A stretch of 32,825 bases of DNA. Source: Streptomyces albicerus (GTDB lineage Bacteria > Actinomycetota > Actinomycetes > Streptomycetales > Streptomycetaceae). Below, piece by piece: positions 22,733 to 30,690 of the stretch. Both the position numbers and the translations under genes were made by a program. The notes under the pieces were generated by a model. It worked only from the letters and a program-made list of their open reading frames with translations, made no database searches and was not told where the DNA came from. Numbering within the stretch: position 1 is the first letter of the stretch; each line of letters begins with the position of its first letter. The stretch is from positions 1-32,825 of the forward strand of contig NZ_VWMY01000094.1 of NCBI RefSeq assembly GCF_008905045.1, given 5' to 3'.

Positions 22733-22755
22733 GCCCAGCCCCACCCTCCGACGCA

Positions 22756-22777
22756 TGTTAAGGAACGATCCCTAACA
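22756..22777. promoter_or_regulatory. TetR operator box 1
   Basis: A 22-bp palindrome whose left half is TGTTAAGGAAC and right half GATCCCTAACA, centred 34 bases upstream of the SDR start. The outer TGTTA/TAACA and inner GG/CC are symmetric. A related box lies 55 bases to the right. Confidence 0.7.
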
Positions 22778-22810
22778 TAGGCACACGAGCCCGCTCCGAG
22801 CAAGGCCCGA

Positions 22811-22832
22811 CGTAAGGGAACGCCTCCTAACA
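22811..22832. promoter_or_regulatory. TetR operator box 2
   Basis: CGTAAGGGAAC plus GCCTCCTAACA, sharing 16 or so of 22 positions with box 1, including GGAACG in the middle and CCTAACA at the end. It ends 18 bases before the tetR GTG, so a dimer bound here would shut the regulator's own promoter. Confidence 0.65.
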
Positions 22833-22849
22833 TCGATAGACTGCCGGCT

Positions 22850-23521
22850 GTGAGCAAACCGGCAGCGACCCCAGAGACCCCAGCCACCACGGCCACGAAG
22901 CCCGCCAAGCGACGCAGCTCGGCGCAGACCCGTGAGCACCTGCTGCAGGTCGCCCACGACCTCTTCTACTGGCACGGCATCCGGGCCGTGGGCGTGGACC
23001 GGATCGCCGCCGAGGCCGGTGTCGCCCCCACCACGCTCTACCGGCTGTTCGCGTCCAAGGACGACCTCATCGCCGCGTACGTCGAGCGCGGCGCCGATGA
23101 CTACCGGGAGTGGTTCACCGCGGCGACCCGGGCCGACGGCCGAGGCGTACGGGAGCGGATCCTGGCCCTGTTCGACGCGCTCCTCGTCCAGATCCGCCCC
23201 GACCAGTGCCGAGGCTGCCCCTTCCTCATGTCCCTGGCCGAGTTGCCCGAGGCAGGGCACGCGGGCCACCGCCAGGCGGTGGCCCTCAAGCAGTGGGTCA
23301 GGGAGCAACTCGGCGAGCTCACCGAGGAGTTGGCCGGAACCGCGCCGCTCGCGGACCCGTCCCTGCTGGCTGATCAGCTCACCCTGGTCATGGAGGGCAC
23401 GTACGCCTCCGTCCAGGCCCTCGGTGTCGACGGTCCCGCCCGGCAGGCCCGCGCCTTCGCCGAGGCGCTTCTGCCGGACGCCGACCACGCGGAGGAGCCC
23501 GGCCTCGAGCCTGCTCCCTGA
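22850..23521 (+). CDS. TetR-family transcriptional regulator
   Basis: 223 residues. After a Thr/Pro/Lys-rich tail (about 30 residues) the DNA-binding domain reads RSSAQTREHLLQVAHDLFYW, HGIRAVGVDRIAAEAGVAPT and TLYRLFASKDDLIAAYV. The helical ligand domain contains CRGCPFLMSLAELPE, whose Cys-x-x-Cys-Pro resembles that in other TetR regulators of this type, and ends in a Pro-rich tail. GTG at 22850, probably leaderless or nearly so, since TAGACT (a -10-like hexamer) lies about 12 bases upstream. The flanking palindromes show the likely targets: its own gene and the divergent SDR gene. The inducer may be the SDR's substrate, as in many TetR/SDR pairs. Confidence 0.9.
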   Translation: MSKPAATPETPATTATKPAKRRSSAQTREHLLQVAHDLFYWHGIRAVGVDRIAAEAGVAPTTLYRLFASKDDLIAAYVERGADDYREWFTAATRADGRGVRERILALFDALLVQIRPDQCRGCPFLMSLAELPEAGHAGHRQAVALKQWVREQLGELTEELAGTAPLADPSLLADQLTLVMEGTYASVQALGVDGPARQARAFAEALLPDADHAEEPGLEPAP

Positions 23522-23561
23522 AACACGCCTGCCACGTTGAACCGCGCCAGGCTCATACTGT

Positions 23562-26297
23562 GTGGCACACGTCACTGAAACCGGACATGCCGCCCGGACA
23601 GATCAGGATGTGACGCCAGACAACCTCAGCGCTCCGCCGGACGACACGGGTGCGCCACCGTCCTCCGCCGGGGACGACGACGAGTACGTGCGCCTCTTCC
23701 AGCCGCGCCATTGGCCCCCCGAGCCGTCCAGTCGACTTCGTCTCGTGCGGCGGCTGTTACTGCGGCTGCCGTACGGCGACCTCCCTCGCGCGGCCGGCCT
23801 CGCGGCGACGGTCACCGTGCTCGTGCTCTGTGCCGGCAACGCCGTGGCCCGGGCCTTTCCTTTCGGGCCGCGCAGCCGCAGCGTGAACGACCTCGGCAAC
23901 CAATACGTGCCGTACCACGCCCATCTCTGGGACCTGCTGCACGGCCGCGCGCAGGGGGATCTGTTCCTCAACTGGCGGTCCGGGTTCGGGGCGAGCTTCC
24001 TGCCCGACCTGGGCACGTATCTGACCAGCCCGTTCGCTCCGCTGGTCGCTCTCTTCCCCCGCGACGGGATCGACCTCGCGGTCTTCGTCATCACGGTGCT
24101 GAAGATGGCGATGGCCGCCGCCCTGATGGCCGTCTTCCTGCTGGTGCTCCGGGACGGTCCGTGGTGGGGTGCCGGGCTGCTCGGTGCCTCGTACGGCCTG
24201 TGCGGATGGGTGTTGGCGGACGCCGTCTACAACACGATGTGGCTGGACGGCCTGATCGCTCTCCCCTTGCTCTTCCTGGTCGGCGAGTGGACGCTCACGG
24301 GCCGCCGCCCGGTCCTGGGCGCTCTGGTCGTCGGCCTCTGCTGGATCGCGAACTTCTACACCGCCTACATGGCCACCCTGGGAGCGGGACTGCTGCTGGT
24401 CACCCGGCTGCTGATGACGTCCCTTCCGGTACGGCGCCGGCTCGGGGTTCTGCTGCGTGCCGCAGGCACCTGCGCGCTGGGGATCGGTCTCTCCGCACCC
24501 GTGGTGAGCACGGTCTACTTCGGCACGCTGCACGCGTATCCGGGCCGGACGAGCGTGTTCTCGCCCGTACCGGCCGAGGACGTGGTGGCCCGGCTGCTGC
24601 CCGCCACATACGGCTTCGGCAGCCCCGCCCTCTACGTCGACGCCGTGGCGCTGCTGCTGGCGCTGAGCCTGCCCTTCAACAGGGCGGTTCCGGGGCGAGT
24701 GCGGCTCGCCCTGTCGGGTGCGGTGCTGGTGACCGTGCTGTCGCTGCAGTGGGCTCCGGGCAATCTGGTCTGGAACGCCTTCACCACGCCCAACGGCAGT
24801 CCGTACCGGGCGGCGTTCGTCGTGTGCGGGCTGTTCGTGGTCGGCGGGTGGGTGTCCTTCGCGTACGGCCTGGCGAGGGGAACGGCGTTGCCCGCCGCCG
24901 TCGGGCTGTTGGCGCTCATCGTCGTGGGCGCCGGTACGAGTGACCTGGTGAACGTCTGGACGCTGCCCGTCACGGTCGTCGGGGCGATGGTCGCCGTGGT
25001 CGCCGTGCGGGGCATCACCAGGGCGGGGCCGACGTCCCGCTCCGCCCTCTGGTGCGTCGCGTTGCTGGCCGCGGCCCAGGCCGGGCAGTCCGTGGCCACG
25101 ACCGCGTTCACCGAGGCGTCGCGGGTGGCGCAGAAGGACGACTACGCGACCTGGGGAGACCGGCACAGCAGTCAGCGTGCGGCGATCGCCCACGTCGACG
25201 CGTGGCCGCGTCATCGGACGGAGCCCGGCAGGGAACAGACCGTGGGCAACGATCCGTTGCTCGTCGGCGGCCAGGGCGCCCAGTACTACAGCAGCCACAC
25301 CTCCGACGTCCTCGCCCGGACGCTCATCGCGCTGGGCGACGGATACACCTCCCGAGGCCGTGCGCCGCAGAGCCTGGACAACCCGGTGGTGGACGCCGTC
25401 TTCTCGGTCGGCGCACGCCTGCACTCACCGCCCGATCCGTACCAGGGCTGGTATCCGGACACCGGCGACTCCGTGCGTGTCACCCGGCAGGCCGTGCCGC
25501 CCCTGATCACCGTACGGCCGCCGGGCCCGGTCCCCGCGTTCGGCGCATCTGCCTTCCGCAACCAGGAGTTGCTGCTCGGCGCCCGGGTCTACACCCTCCC
25601 CCGGCTCACCGTCGCCCGAGGCGAGGGACCGGCGGAGCCCGTCCGCCGTTCGTACGAGATCCCCGTCCGCGACCGGCCCTGGCGGATCACCGGTGCCTGC
25701 CCGTCCGGAAGCACGCTGCACATGTGGGCGCCGCACTATTCGGGCACCGCTCGCCAGAGCTCCGGGACCGCTCCGGTGGGCCGGTTCCTCGCCGACCGGA
25801 AGCCGGTCACCAAGATCGCCGGGATGCAGCCGCTCGGGCCTGTACCGGCATCGGGCCGCTTCACCGTCGTCCTGCGCCCGGACAAGCGCGGCGGGACGCT
25901 CCCGGACCGGGCGATCGGCTGTCTGGACCCCGGCAGGCTGCGTGCGGCCAGCGACCGGCTTACGGCCACCGGCGCGCGCGAGGTGTCCGTCGGCGGGCAC
26001 GGCTTCAGCGCGACACTCCCGCGTGGAACCGGCGGTGTCGCGGTCTTCGCCGCTCCGCGTATCGCCGGCTGGCGGTGTGCGGCGGGCGACGCGGAGTTGC
26101 GGCCCGCGGACGACTACCTCGGCCTGGTCGCGATCCGTCTGGACGGCACCGCCGACTCGGTGCGCTGCACCTTCCGGCCTCCGGGGCTGCGCCTGGGCGC
26201 GGCCGTCGGAGCCGGCTCCTTCCTCGTCCTCGTCCTGCTCGGCGGTGGGCTCGCGCTGCGCGCCCGCCGCACCACCACTTCGGGAGAGCCATGCTGA
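23562..26297 (+). CDS. YfhO-family membrane protein (probable GT-C glycosyltransferase)
   Basis: 911 residues. A charged 65-residue N-terminus leads to about a dozen transmembrane helices (residues about 80-510), then a large extracytoplasmic region with beta-rich sequence, and a last transmembrane helix near residue 885 (GAGSFLVLVLLGGGLAL). The first outer loop has RSVNDLGNQYVPYHAHLWDL, with the Asp and Gln typical of the YfhO/GT-C active-site loop. YfhO proteins are thought to transfer sugars from polyprenyl phosphate to surface polymers such as teichoic acids. GTG at 23562 opens the longest frame. A GTG at 23610 is also possible; neither has a clear ribosome site. The gene ends inside the start of the GT2 gene (7-base overlap), so the two are translationally coupled. 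Confidence 0.85.
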   Translation: MAHVTETGHAARTDQDVTPDNLSAPPDDTGAPPSSAGDDDEYVRLFQPRHWPPEPSSRLRLVRRLLLRLPYGDLPRAAGLAATVTVLVLCAGNAVARAFPFGPRSRSVNDLGNQYVPYHAHLWDLLHGRAQGDLFLNWRSGFGASFLPDLGTYLTSPFAPLVALFPRDGIDLAVFVITVLKMAMAAALMAVFLLVLRDGPWWGAGLLGASYGLCGWVLADAVYNTMWLDGLIALPLLFLVGEWTLTGRRPVLGALVVGLCWIANFYTAYMATLGAGLLLVTRLLMTSLPVRRRLGVLLRAAGTCALGIGLSAPVVSTVYFGTLHAYPGRTSVFSPVPAEDVVARLLPATYGFGSPALYVDAVALLLALSLPFNRAVPGRVRLALSGAVLVTVLSLQWAPGNLVWNAFTTPNGSPYRAAFVVCGLFVVGGWVSFAYGLARGTALPAAVGLLALIVVGAGTSDLVNVWTLPVTVVGAMVAVVAVRGITRAGPTSRSALWCVALLAAAQAGQSVATTAFTEASRVAQKDDYATWGDRHSSQRAAIAHVDAWPRHRTEPGREQTVGNDPLLVGGQGAQYYSSHTSDVLARTLIALGDGYTSRGRAPQSLDNPVVDAVFSVGARLHSPPDPYQGWYPDTGDSVRVTRQAVPPLITVRPPGPVPAFGASAFRNQELLLGARVYTLPRLTVARGEGPAEPVRRSYEIPVRDRPWRITGACPSGSTLHMWAPHYSGTARQSSGTAPVGRFLADRKPVTKIAGMQPLGPVPASGRFTVVLRPDKRGGTLPDRAIGCLDPGRLRAASDRLTATGAREVSVGGHGFSATLPRGTGGVAVFAAPRIAGWRCAAGDAELRPADDYLGLVAIRLDGTADSVRCTFRPPGLRLGAAVGAGSFLVLVLLGGGLALRARRTTTSGEPC

Positions 26298-27274
26298 TCT
26301 CGGTCGTCGTTCCCTGCTTCAACGAACAGGACGTCCTGGACGGATTCCACCGCCGCCTCGGCGAGTGTGCCGCCACCATGGACGACGCATTCGAGTTCTT
26401 GTTCGTCGACGACGGCAGCGAGGACGGTACGTTGGCCGGCCTGCGCCGGCTGGCCGCACAGGATCCCCGGGTGCGTTTCCTCTCCTTCAGCCGGAACTTC
26501 GGCAAGGAGGCCGCCATGCTGGCGGGACTGCGCAACGCCTCGGGTGACGTGGTCGTCCTGATGGACGCGGATCTCCAGCACCCTCCGGAGCTGATCGATC
26601 CCATGGTGCGTCTGCATGCGCAGGGCTTCGACCAGGTGATCGCCAGGCGGACCCGAACCGGTGAAGGGACCATGCGTTCCCTGGCCTCGCGGTGGTACTA
26701 CCGCCTCGTCAACCGCTTCATGGACGTCGAACTCGTCGACGGCGTGGGCGACTTCCGGCTGCTGTCCCGCAGGGCCGTGGACGCCGTCCTCGCGCTCACC
26801 GAGTCCAACCGCTTCTCCAAGGGGCTGTTCGCCTGGATCGGTTTCCCGGCCACGACCTTCACCTACCAGAACGCCCTGCGCGAGCGGGGCAGCAGCAAGT
26901 GGACGCCCGGCAGGCTGCTCAACTACGGCCTGGACGGCCTGTTCTCCTTCAACAGCCGCCCCCTGCGCACCGCGCTCCATCTCGGTCTGTTCCTGCTGCT
27001 GGGCGCGGTGGGGTACGCCGCGTGGATCATCGGCGCGGTCTTCGTGCGGGGTGTCGACACTCCCGGGTACGCCACGCTCCTCACGGTCGTCGTCGCGCTC
27101 GCGGGGGCCCACATGGTCATGGTCGCCGTCGTCGGAGAGTACGTCGGGCGCATCTACTACGAGGTCAAGCGACGCCCGCACTACCTCGTCAAGGAGGTCG
27201 CACCCCAGCCGTCCGCCGCCGCCCTCTGCGCTCCGGCGGGCGACGCCGAGCCCCACGTACTGGACCCGCGCTGA
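26291..27274 (+). CDS. GtrB/DPM1-like polyprenyl-phosphate glycosyltransferase (GT2)
   Basis: 327 residues. The N-terminal cytoplasmic GT2 domain has VVVPCFNEQDVL, FVDDGSEDGT (nucleotide/metal-binding Asp pair) and LMDADLQHPPE (catalytic DAD motif), plus the RNFGKEAAMLAG motif of the DPM1-like group. Two transmembrane helices follow near residues 236-256 and 268-290 (LFLLLGAVGYAAWII, LLTVVVALAGAHMVMVAVV), then a short tail. Members transfer a sugar from UDP-sugar to undecaprenyl phosphate on the inner face. ATG at 26291, with GGAGA 4 bases upstream, overlapping the end of the YfhO gene; its TGA overlaps the ATG of the GtrA gene (ATGA type). So the three genes form one tightly coupled operon. 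Confidence 0.9.
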   Translation: MLISVVVPCFNEQDVLDGFHRRLGECAATMDDAFEFLFVDDGSEDGTLAGLRRLAAQDPRVRFLSFSRNFGKEAAMLAGLRNASGDVVVLMDADLQHPPELIDPMVRLHAQGFDQVIARRTRTGEGTMRSLASRWYYRLVNRFMDVELVDGVGDFRLLSRRAVDAVLALTESNRFSKGLFAWIGFPATTFTYQNALRERGSSKWTPGRLLNYGLDGLFSFNSRPLRTALHLGLFLLLGAVGYAAWIIGAVFVRGVDTPGYATLLTVVVALAGAHMVMVAVVGEYVGRIYYEVKRRPHYLVKEVAPQPSAAALCAPAGDAEPHVLDPR

Positions 27275-27735
27275 TGGGGAGCCAGTTGGTGCGCTTCGCG
27301 CTCGTGGGGGTGGTCAACACCGTCCTGTACTACGGCATTTACGTCCTGCTGCTCCTGTGGTTGCCGTACCTGGCGGCACACCTGTCGGCCCTCGTCCTCG
27401 CGACGGTCGCCTCCTTCTTCCTCAACGCCCGGTTCACGTACCGCACGCGGCCCACCTGGGCGAAGTTCCTGCGGTTTCCGCTGTCCACCCTGGTCAATCT
27501 CGCGGTGACCACGGTGGGGCTGCGCCTCCTGGTCGAGACGGCGCACGTGCACAGCCGCCTCGCGCCGCTCCTGGCCGCCGCGGCCGCCGTGCCGCTCACG
27601 TTCGTGACCGCGCGCGATCATGCTGGCGGGGACCACGGAGCACGGCGAGGACGGAGGGGGCCGCGTCATGAAGGCCGTCGAGCGGCTCGGCCGGTGATCA
27701 GCAGACCGGGCCCGGTGCGGCCGCGACCGCCTTGA
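27274..27735 (+). CDS. GtrA-family membrane protein, 3' end probably frameshifted
   Basis: Four transmembrane helices are visible in residues 6-110: VRFALVGVVNTVLYYGIYVL, an AHLSALVLATVASFFLNARF helix with the family's F.N..F.Y motif (FFLNARFTY), FLRFPLSTLVNLAVTTVGLR and PLLAAAAAVPLTFVTAR. GtrA proteins are proposed to flip polyprenyl-linked sugars. After TAR (residue 114) the written frame turns into a Gly/Arg/Pro-rich tail that runs 38 bases into the antisense of the next gene. The other frame continues AIMLAGTTEHGEDGGGRVMK and stops at 27695-27697, just before the convergent gene's end. An indel near 27612-27616 would link the two. So the annotated C-terminus is doubtful, though all four helices are intact. 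ATG overlaps the GT2 stop. Confidence 0.8.
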   Translation: MGSQLVRFALVGVVNTVLYYGIYVLLLLWLPYLAAHLSALVLATVASFFLNARFTYRTRPTWAKFLRFPLSTLVNLAVTTVGLRLLVETAHVHSRLAPLLAAAAAVPLTFVTARDHAGGDHGARRGRRGPRHEGRRAARPVISRPGPVRPRPP

Positions 27736-28063
27736 GCAGGTCGCGTACGAGGGCGTAGTCGATCCGTTCCGGGTTGCGGAACCGCAGGCACCCCTTGCCC
27801 ATGTCCTGCCCGGCGAGCCGGTCCTCGAAGGCCTCCCGGACATCACCGCGCATGAGGTAGAAGGAGATGTACTGCTTCTGGCTCGCGAACGCGATCTCGG
27901 CGACGCCGTCCCGCTCGTAGGCGGGCATCCCGTACGCCATCATCTCGGCGAAGCCGTCCAGTTCCGCCCGGCACAGCTCCCGCAGCCGCGCCAGCGCCGC
28001 GCGGCGTTCCTCGGGCACCTCGGCGAGATACCCGTCCACGCTCCCCGCGTCACTCCTGACCAT
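27698..28063 (-). CDS. DUF1801 family protein
   Basis: 121 residues with the DUF1801 (YdhG-like) fold: SVDGYLAEVPEERRAALARL, MMAYGMPAY (the conserved M.YG.P.Y motif), EIAFASQKQYISFYLM and a terminal helix after GKGCLRFRNPERID. Members are small soluble proteins of unknown function, widespread in actinobacteria and Bacillota. ATG at 28063 is chosen over 28180 because everything upstream is low-complexity and includes the tandem repeat at 28127-28156; a strong ribosome site is missing (GGAC). Convergent with gtrA: its TGA directly follows the alternative gtrA stop. Confidence 0.85.
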   Translation of the reverse strand: MVRSDAGSVDGYLAEVPEERRAALARLRELCRAELDGFAEMMAYGMPAYERDGVAEIAFASQKQYISFYLMRGDVREAFEDRLAGQDMGKGCLRFRNPERIDYALVRDLLKAVAAAPGPVC

Positions 28064-28126
28064 GCCGTCCAGCGTACGGTCCGAGGTCGAACCGCCGGGC
28101 AACCGAATCCGGGGAAACGCCGGCCG

Positions 28127-28156
28127 AACGGGCGTCACGACAACGGGCGTCACAAC
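28127..28156. repeat. 15-bp tandem duplication
   Basis: AACGGGCGTCACGAC (28127-28141) is followed at once by AACGGGCGTCACAAC (28142-28156), one base different. It lies 64 bases upstream of the DUF1801 start. It may be a recent slippage product, or a doubled protein-binding site in that promoter. Confidence 0.8.
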
Positions 28157-28255
28157 GACGAGGCAGCCTCCGGCGGGCATGCCGTATCGGCGGGGCGTTC
28201 GCCCTGGTGGGCGGCGGTGGGGACCGTGCGGACACCGCGCGGCGGAACGACGTCG

Positions 28256-28282
28256 GCGTGTGCCCCGGTGCGGGGCACACGC
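28256..28282. terminator. Hairpin terminator
   Basis: GCGTGTGCCCC (28256-28266) and GGGGCACACGC (28272-28282) are perfect 11-bp arms around GGTGC. It lies about 85 bases beyond the stop of the minus-strand small secreted protein gene and is the likely end of that transcript, before the DUF1801 promoter area. Confidence 0.75.
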
Positions 28283-28366
28283 CGATTGATCGGACCGTTC
28301 AGTACGCGACGGTCATTGCTCGACCGCCGAGAGCAGTCCGGTGACGGGGGCGGCCGGGTCGGTCAC

Positions 28367-28606
28367 CTAGCGCGGCTGTCGGAGGTTGTTCACCTTGTTG
28401 AGCGCGGAGAGCTGACTGGAGACCCTCGGGACCTGGGCCTGGCGCTCCGGGGGGATGCCGCTCACGGCGAGTGAGTCGATCATCGAGATGGGGTTCAGCT
28501 GTCCCGTCTCCGGGGCGGCGGTGCCAGCGTTCGCGGACGGTACGGCAAGGCCCGTGACGCCGACGGCGAGGCCAACGGCGGCGACGATACGTCGTGTTGA
28601 GATCAT
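28367..28606 (-). CDS. Small secreted protein of unknown function
   Basis: 79 residues with a clear signal peptide (RRIVAAVGLAVGVTGLAVPS, cleavage near ANA/GT) and a mature part of about 50 residues: GQLNPISMIDSLAVSGIPPE, RQAQVPRVSSQLSALNKVNN. No cysteines, so unlike the long chaplins. The alternating hydrophobic pattern could make an amphipathic helix or assembly strand. I recall similar short exported proteins in Streptomyces without known roles. ATG at 28606; AAGG just upstream gives a weak ribosome site. It is divergent from the NTF2-like gene, with 184 bases between them. Its likely terminator is at 28256-28282. Confidence 0.75.
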   Translation of the reverse strand: MISTRRIVAAVGLAVGVTGLAVPSANAGTAAPETGQLNPISMIDSLAVSGIPPERQAQVPRVSSQLSALNKVNNLRQPR

Positions 28607-28790
28607 GCCTTGAGCAACGGAGGCGGGCCGTCCACGGACACGGCCGCACCCCGCCGCTCACCCGGGAGGCGCATCGGTCGGGCTGCGCTTGCCGTGGCCC
28701 GCGCGCCGGAGGAGGCTCGGAGGAGAGGCCGAGAGCGGCCCGCTCCGTACGGGCCGCGGCCTTCGCCAGTGGTCCACAAGGAGGTCCATC

Positions 28791-29162
28791 ATGGGCACCG
28801 CGGCAAGCCCCGGCTTCGACACCGAAGCGCTGCGCAGGGGCATCGAAGGCCAGGACGCGGCGGCACTCCTGTCGCTGTACACCGACGACGCGGAAATGCG
28901 CGTCGTCGACCGCAACACCCAGCCCAGCCACCCGAAGGTCATGCACGGCCGCGAGCAGATCCGCGAGATGCTCGACGACGTCTACAGCCGCGACATGACC
29001 CACAAGCTGGAGCAGTGCGTGGTCCAGGGCGACCACGTCGCCTACACGGAGTCCTGTCAGTACTCCGACGGCGTCAAGGTGCTCGCGAACTCGATGATGT
29101 CCCTGCGGAACGGCAAGATCGCCGAACAGACGGTGTTGCAGGCATGGGACGAGGAAGCGTAG
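28791..29162 (+). CDS. SnoaL/NTF2-like domain protein
   Basis: 123 residues with the cone-shaped NTF2 fold pattern: LRRGIEGQDAAALLSLYTDD AEMRVVD, MHGREQIREMLDDVYSRD, and strands with YTESCQYSDGVKVLANSMMS and GKIAEQTVLQAWD. The family includes polyketide cyclases, isomerases and many ligand-binding proteins. The residues for a catalytic Asp/His pair cannot be assigned with confidence. Start: ATG at 28791 with AAGGAGG 6 bases upstream, a strong site. It stands alone; the convergent MarR gene ends 36 bases away. Confidence 0.85.
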   Translation: MGTAASPGFDTEALRRGIEGQDAAALLSLYTDDAEMRVVDRNTQPSHPKVMHGREQIREMLDDVYSRDMTHKLEQCVVQGDHVAYTESCQYSDGVKVLANSMMSLRNGKIAEQTVLQAWDEEA

Positions 29163-29198
29163 GACGAAGAGCGGGAAGGGACACGCCGAGGGTCCAGG

Positions 29199-29732
29199 TC
29201 ACGTCCCGTCCGACCTGGACCTTCTCGGCCTGGAGTCGGCCGGGCCGGCTTCTGCGGCCTCGACCAGTTTCCGGAGCAGGTCGGCGAGTGCTCGTTTCTC
29301 TTCTTCGGTCAGCACGGAGAGCAGCGCGTTCTCGCCCTGTTCTTCGGAGGCCGCGTGCTGCTCGAACGCGTCGTATCCCGCCGCCGTGAGCCGTACGTGG
29401 ACGCGGCGGCGGTCACCCGCGTCGTGCGTACGCGTGATCAGGCCGGCGTCCTCCAGCGGGCCCAGCCGCGCCGACAGCGCGCCCCGGGTCAGCCCGAGCA
29501 GCTCGGCGAGCCGCGACGGGCTCGCCTCATAGGGCGGGCCGAGCCGACGCAGGGTCAGCAGCACCTTGAACTGCCAGTGCTTGAGCCCGTCGGAGTCCAG
29601 CGTGTCCCGGCGGGCCTGCGCCGCGTGGCGCGCCAGGATCGCGAGCCGCGCGAAGATCGCCTCCTTCACCGGGTCCATCCAACCGAGCTCCTTCGACCAG
29701 AGCTCGACATGCCGGTCGACCGAGTCACCCAT
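29199..29732 (-). CDS. MarR-family transcriptional regulator
   Basis: 177 residues with the MarR winged-helix: LKHWQFKVLLTLRRLGPPYE, SPSRLAELLGLTRGALSARL (recognition helix) and the wing DAGLITRTHDAGDRRRVHVRL. The N-terminal and C-terminal helices give the dimer interface (RHAAQARRDTLDSDGL and LTEEEKRALADLLRKLVEAA). MarR proteins respond to small molecules or oxidants. Start: ATG at 29732 with GGGGAGG 6 bases upstream; the open frame upstream to 30089 is antisense to the next gene. It is divergent from the TPR-like gene at 29800; the AT-rich 67 bases between carry ATAGTTTT direct repeats, the probable operator. Confidence 0.9.
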   Translation of the reverse strand: MGDSVDRHVELWSKELGWMDPVKEAIFARLAILARHAAQARRDTLDSDGLKHWQFKVLLTLRRLGPPYEASPSRLAELLGLTRGALSARLGPLEDAGLITRTHDAGDRRRVHVRLTAAGYDAFEQHAASEEQGENALLSVLTEEEKRALADLLRKLVEAAEAGPADSRPRRSRSDGT

Positions 29733-29754
29733 CGGTGCCTCCCCCTGCCTCGCA

Positions 29755-29785
29755 ATAGTTTTCTTGTGGATAGTTTTTCTGATTA
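29755..29785. promoter_or_regulatory. Direct-repeat operator candidate for the MarR regulator
   Basis: ATAGTTTTCTTGTGG (29755-29769) and ATAGTTTTTCTGATT (29770-29784) share ATAGTTTT and TCT at a 15-base step, in an A+T-rich block within otherwise G+C-rich DNA. The block lies between the divergent MarR and TPR-like genes and must hold both promoters. Confidence 0.55.
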
Positions 29786-29799
29786 CTACCTTCCGGGCC

Positions 29800-30690
29800 A
29801 TGACCAATTTCCCGGACACCATGAACTTCCCGGCCGCGACGAAGGCGAGCACGACCCACGCCGTCCTCCCGTTGGACGAGGTCGTCGCGGCGGCGCGTGA
29901 GCTGGCTCGGGCCGGCCGGTGGCAGCGTGCCGCGGACCTCCTGGGCTCGGCTGCGGTGACCGAACCGCACGACCGGGCGGCTCTCGCCCTCGCCTGCGCG
30001 GAGATCGCCCTGGAGCGCGACTGGTTCGGCGGCACCGACGGCGCGGCCGAGCCGATCGCCGCCGCGCAGCAGGCCTTCGACGGGCTCACGGAACCGGTCG
30101 GGCTCTGGGACCTGGAGTTCGTACGGCTGCGGCACGCGTACTTCCGTCAGCTCCTCGGCGACGGCACGTTCCGGTTCGGGCCGGCGGGCAAGGACCCGGC
30201 CGAACTGGCGCAGCTGCGACGGCATGCGGAGGAACTGTGCGAGCGGGCGCCCGACGACGTGCGAGGAGGCTGGGCGCGGATGTACCTCGGCCTGATCGTC
30301 GGCAACCTCTTCGCCGAGCGGGACGCGGCCCCCGCGCACTACGAACTCGCCCTGCGTGCCGGGGAGTCGGGCGACGACCTGCTCGCCCGCGAGGCCCTGC
30401 GGCACCTCGGCGACCAGGACCACGACGACGGGGACCACGCGCGGGCACGGGAGCGCTGGACGCGGGCGACCGGGCTCGGGGCCCGGGGCGGGCACGTCCC
30501 CGGCACCCTCTCCCAGCAGTTGCTGCTGGCCGTCCTCGCCCGCGACGGCGGCGACGAAGCGGCCTCCACGGCCCTCGCGACGGAGGTCGCACGGTGGGCG
30601 GGAGCGCTCGGCGCCGTACGGATCGAGGCCCAGGCGACCGGGTTCCTGGCGGGCGCCGACCCGACGGCCGGGCCGGAGAGCGAGTCCTGA
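29800..30690 (+). CDS. TPR-like helical protein of unknown function
   Basis: 296 residues. From residue about 20 it is a series of helix pairs with TPR-like spacing: VVAAARELARAGRWQRAADL LGSAAV, RAALALACAEIALERDWFG, a GPAGKDPAELAQLRRHAEEL segment, AHYELALRAGESGDDLLARE, ALRHLGDQDHDDGDHARARE RW and a final LSQQLLLAVLARDGGDEAAS. The Asp/His-rich loop in the middle is unusual. Such proteins scaffold other proteins, but no partner is named by context. ATG at 29800 is the start nearest the divergent promoter; ribosome site weak. Its stop lies within a folD remnant that continues in another frame. Probably controlled by the divergent MarR regulator. Confidence 0.75.
   Translation: MTNFPDTMNFPAATKASTTHAVLPLDEVVAAARELARAGRWQRAADLLGSAAVTEPHDRAALALACAEIALERDWFGGTDGAAEPIAAAQQAFDGLTEPVGLWDLEFVRLRHAYFRQLLGDGTFRFGPAGKDPAELAQLRRHAEELCERAPDDVRGGWARMYLGLIVGNLFAERDAAPAHYELALRAGESGDDLLAREALRHLGDQDHDDGDHARARERWTRATGLGARGGHVPGTLSQQLLLAVLARDGGDEAASTALATEVARWAGALGAVRIEAQATGFLAGADPTAGPESES

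Noticed and set aside
23537..23559. TTGAAC/CATACT as promoter of the yfhO gene
   Set aside because: Spacing is only 11 bases, too short for a normal sigma-70-type promoter.
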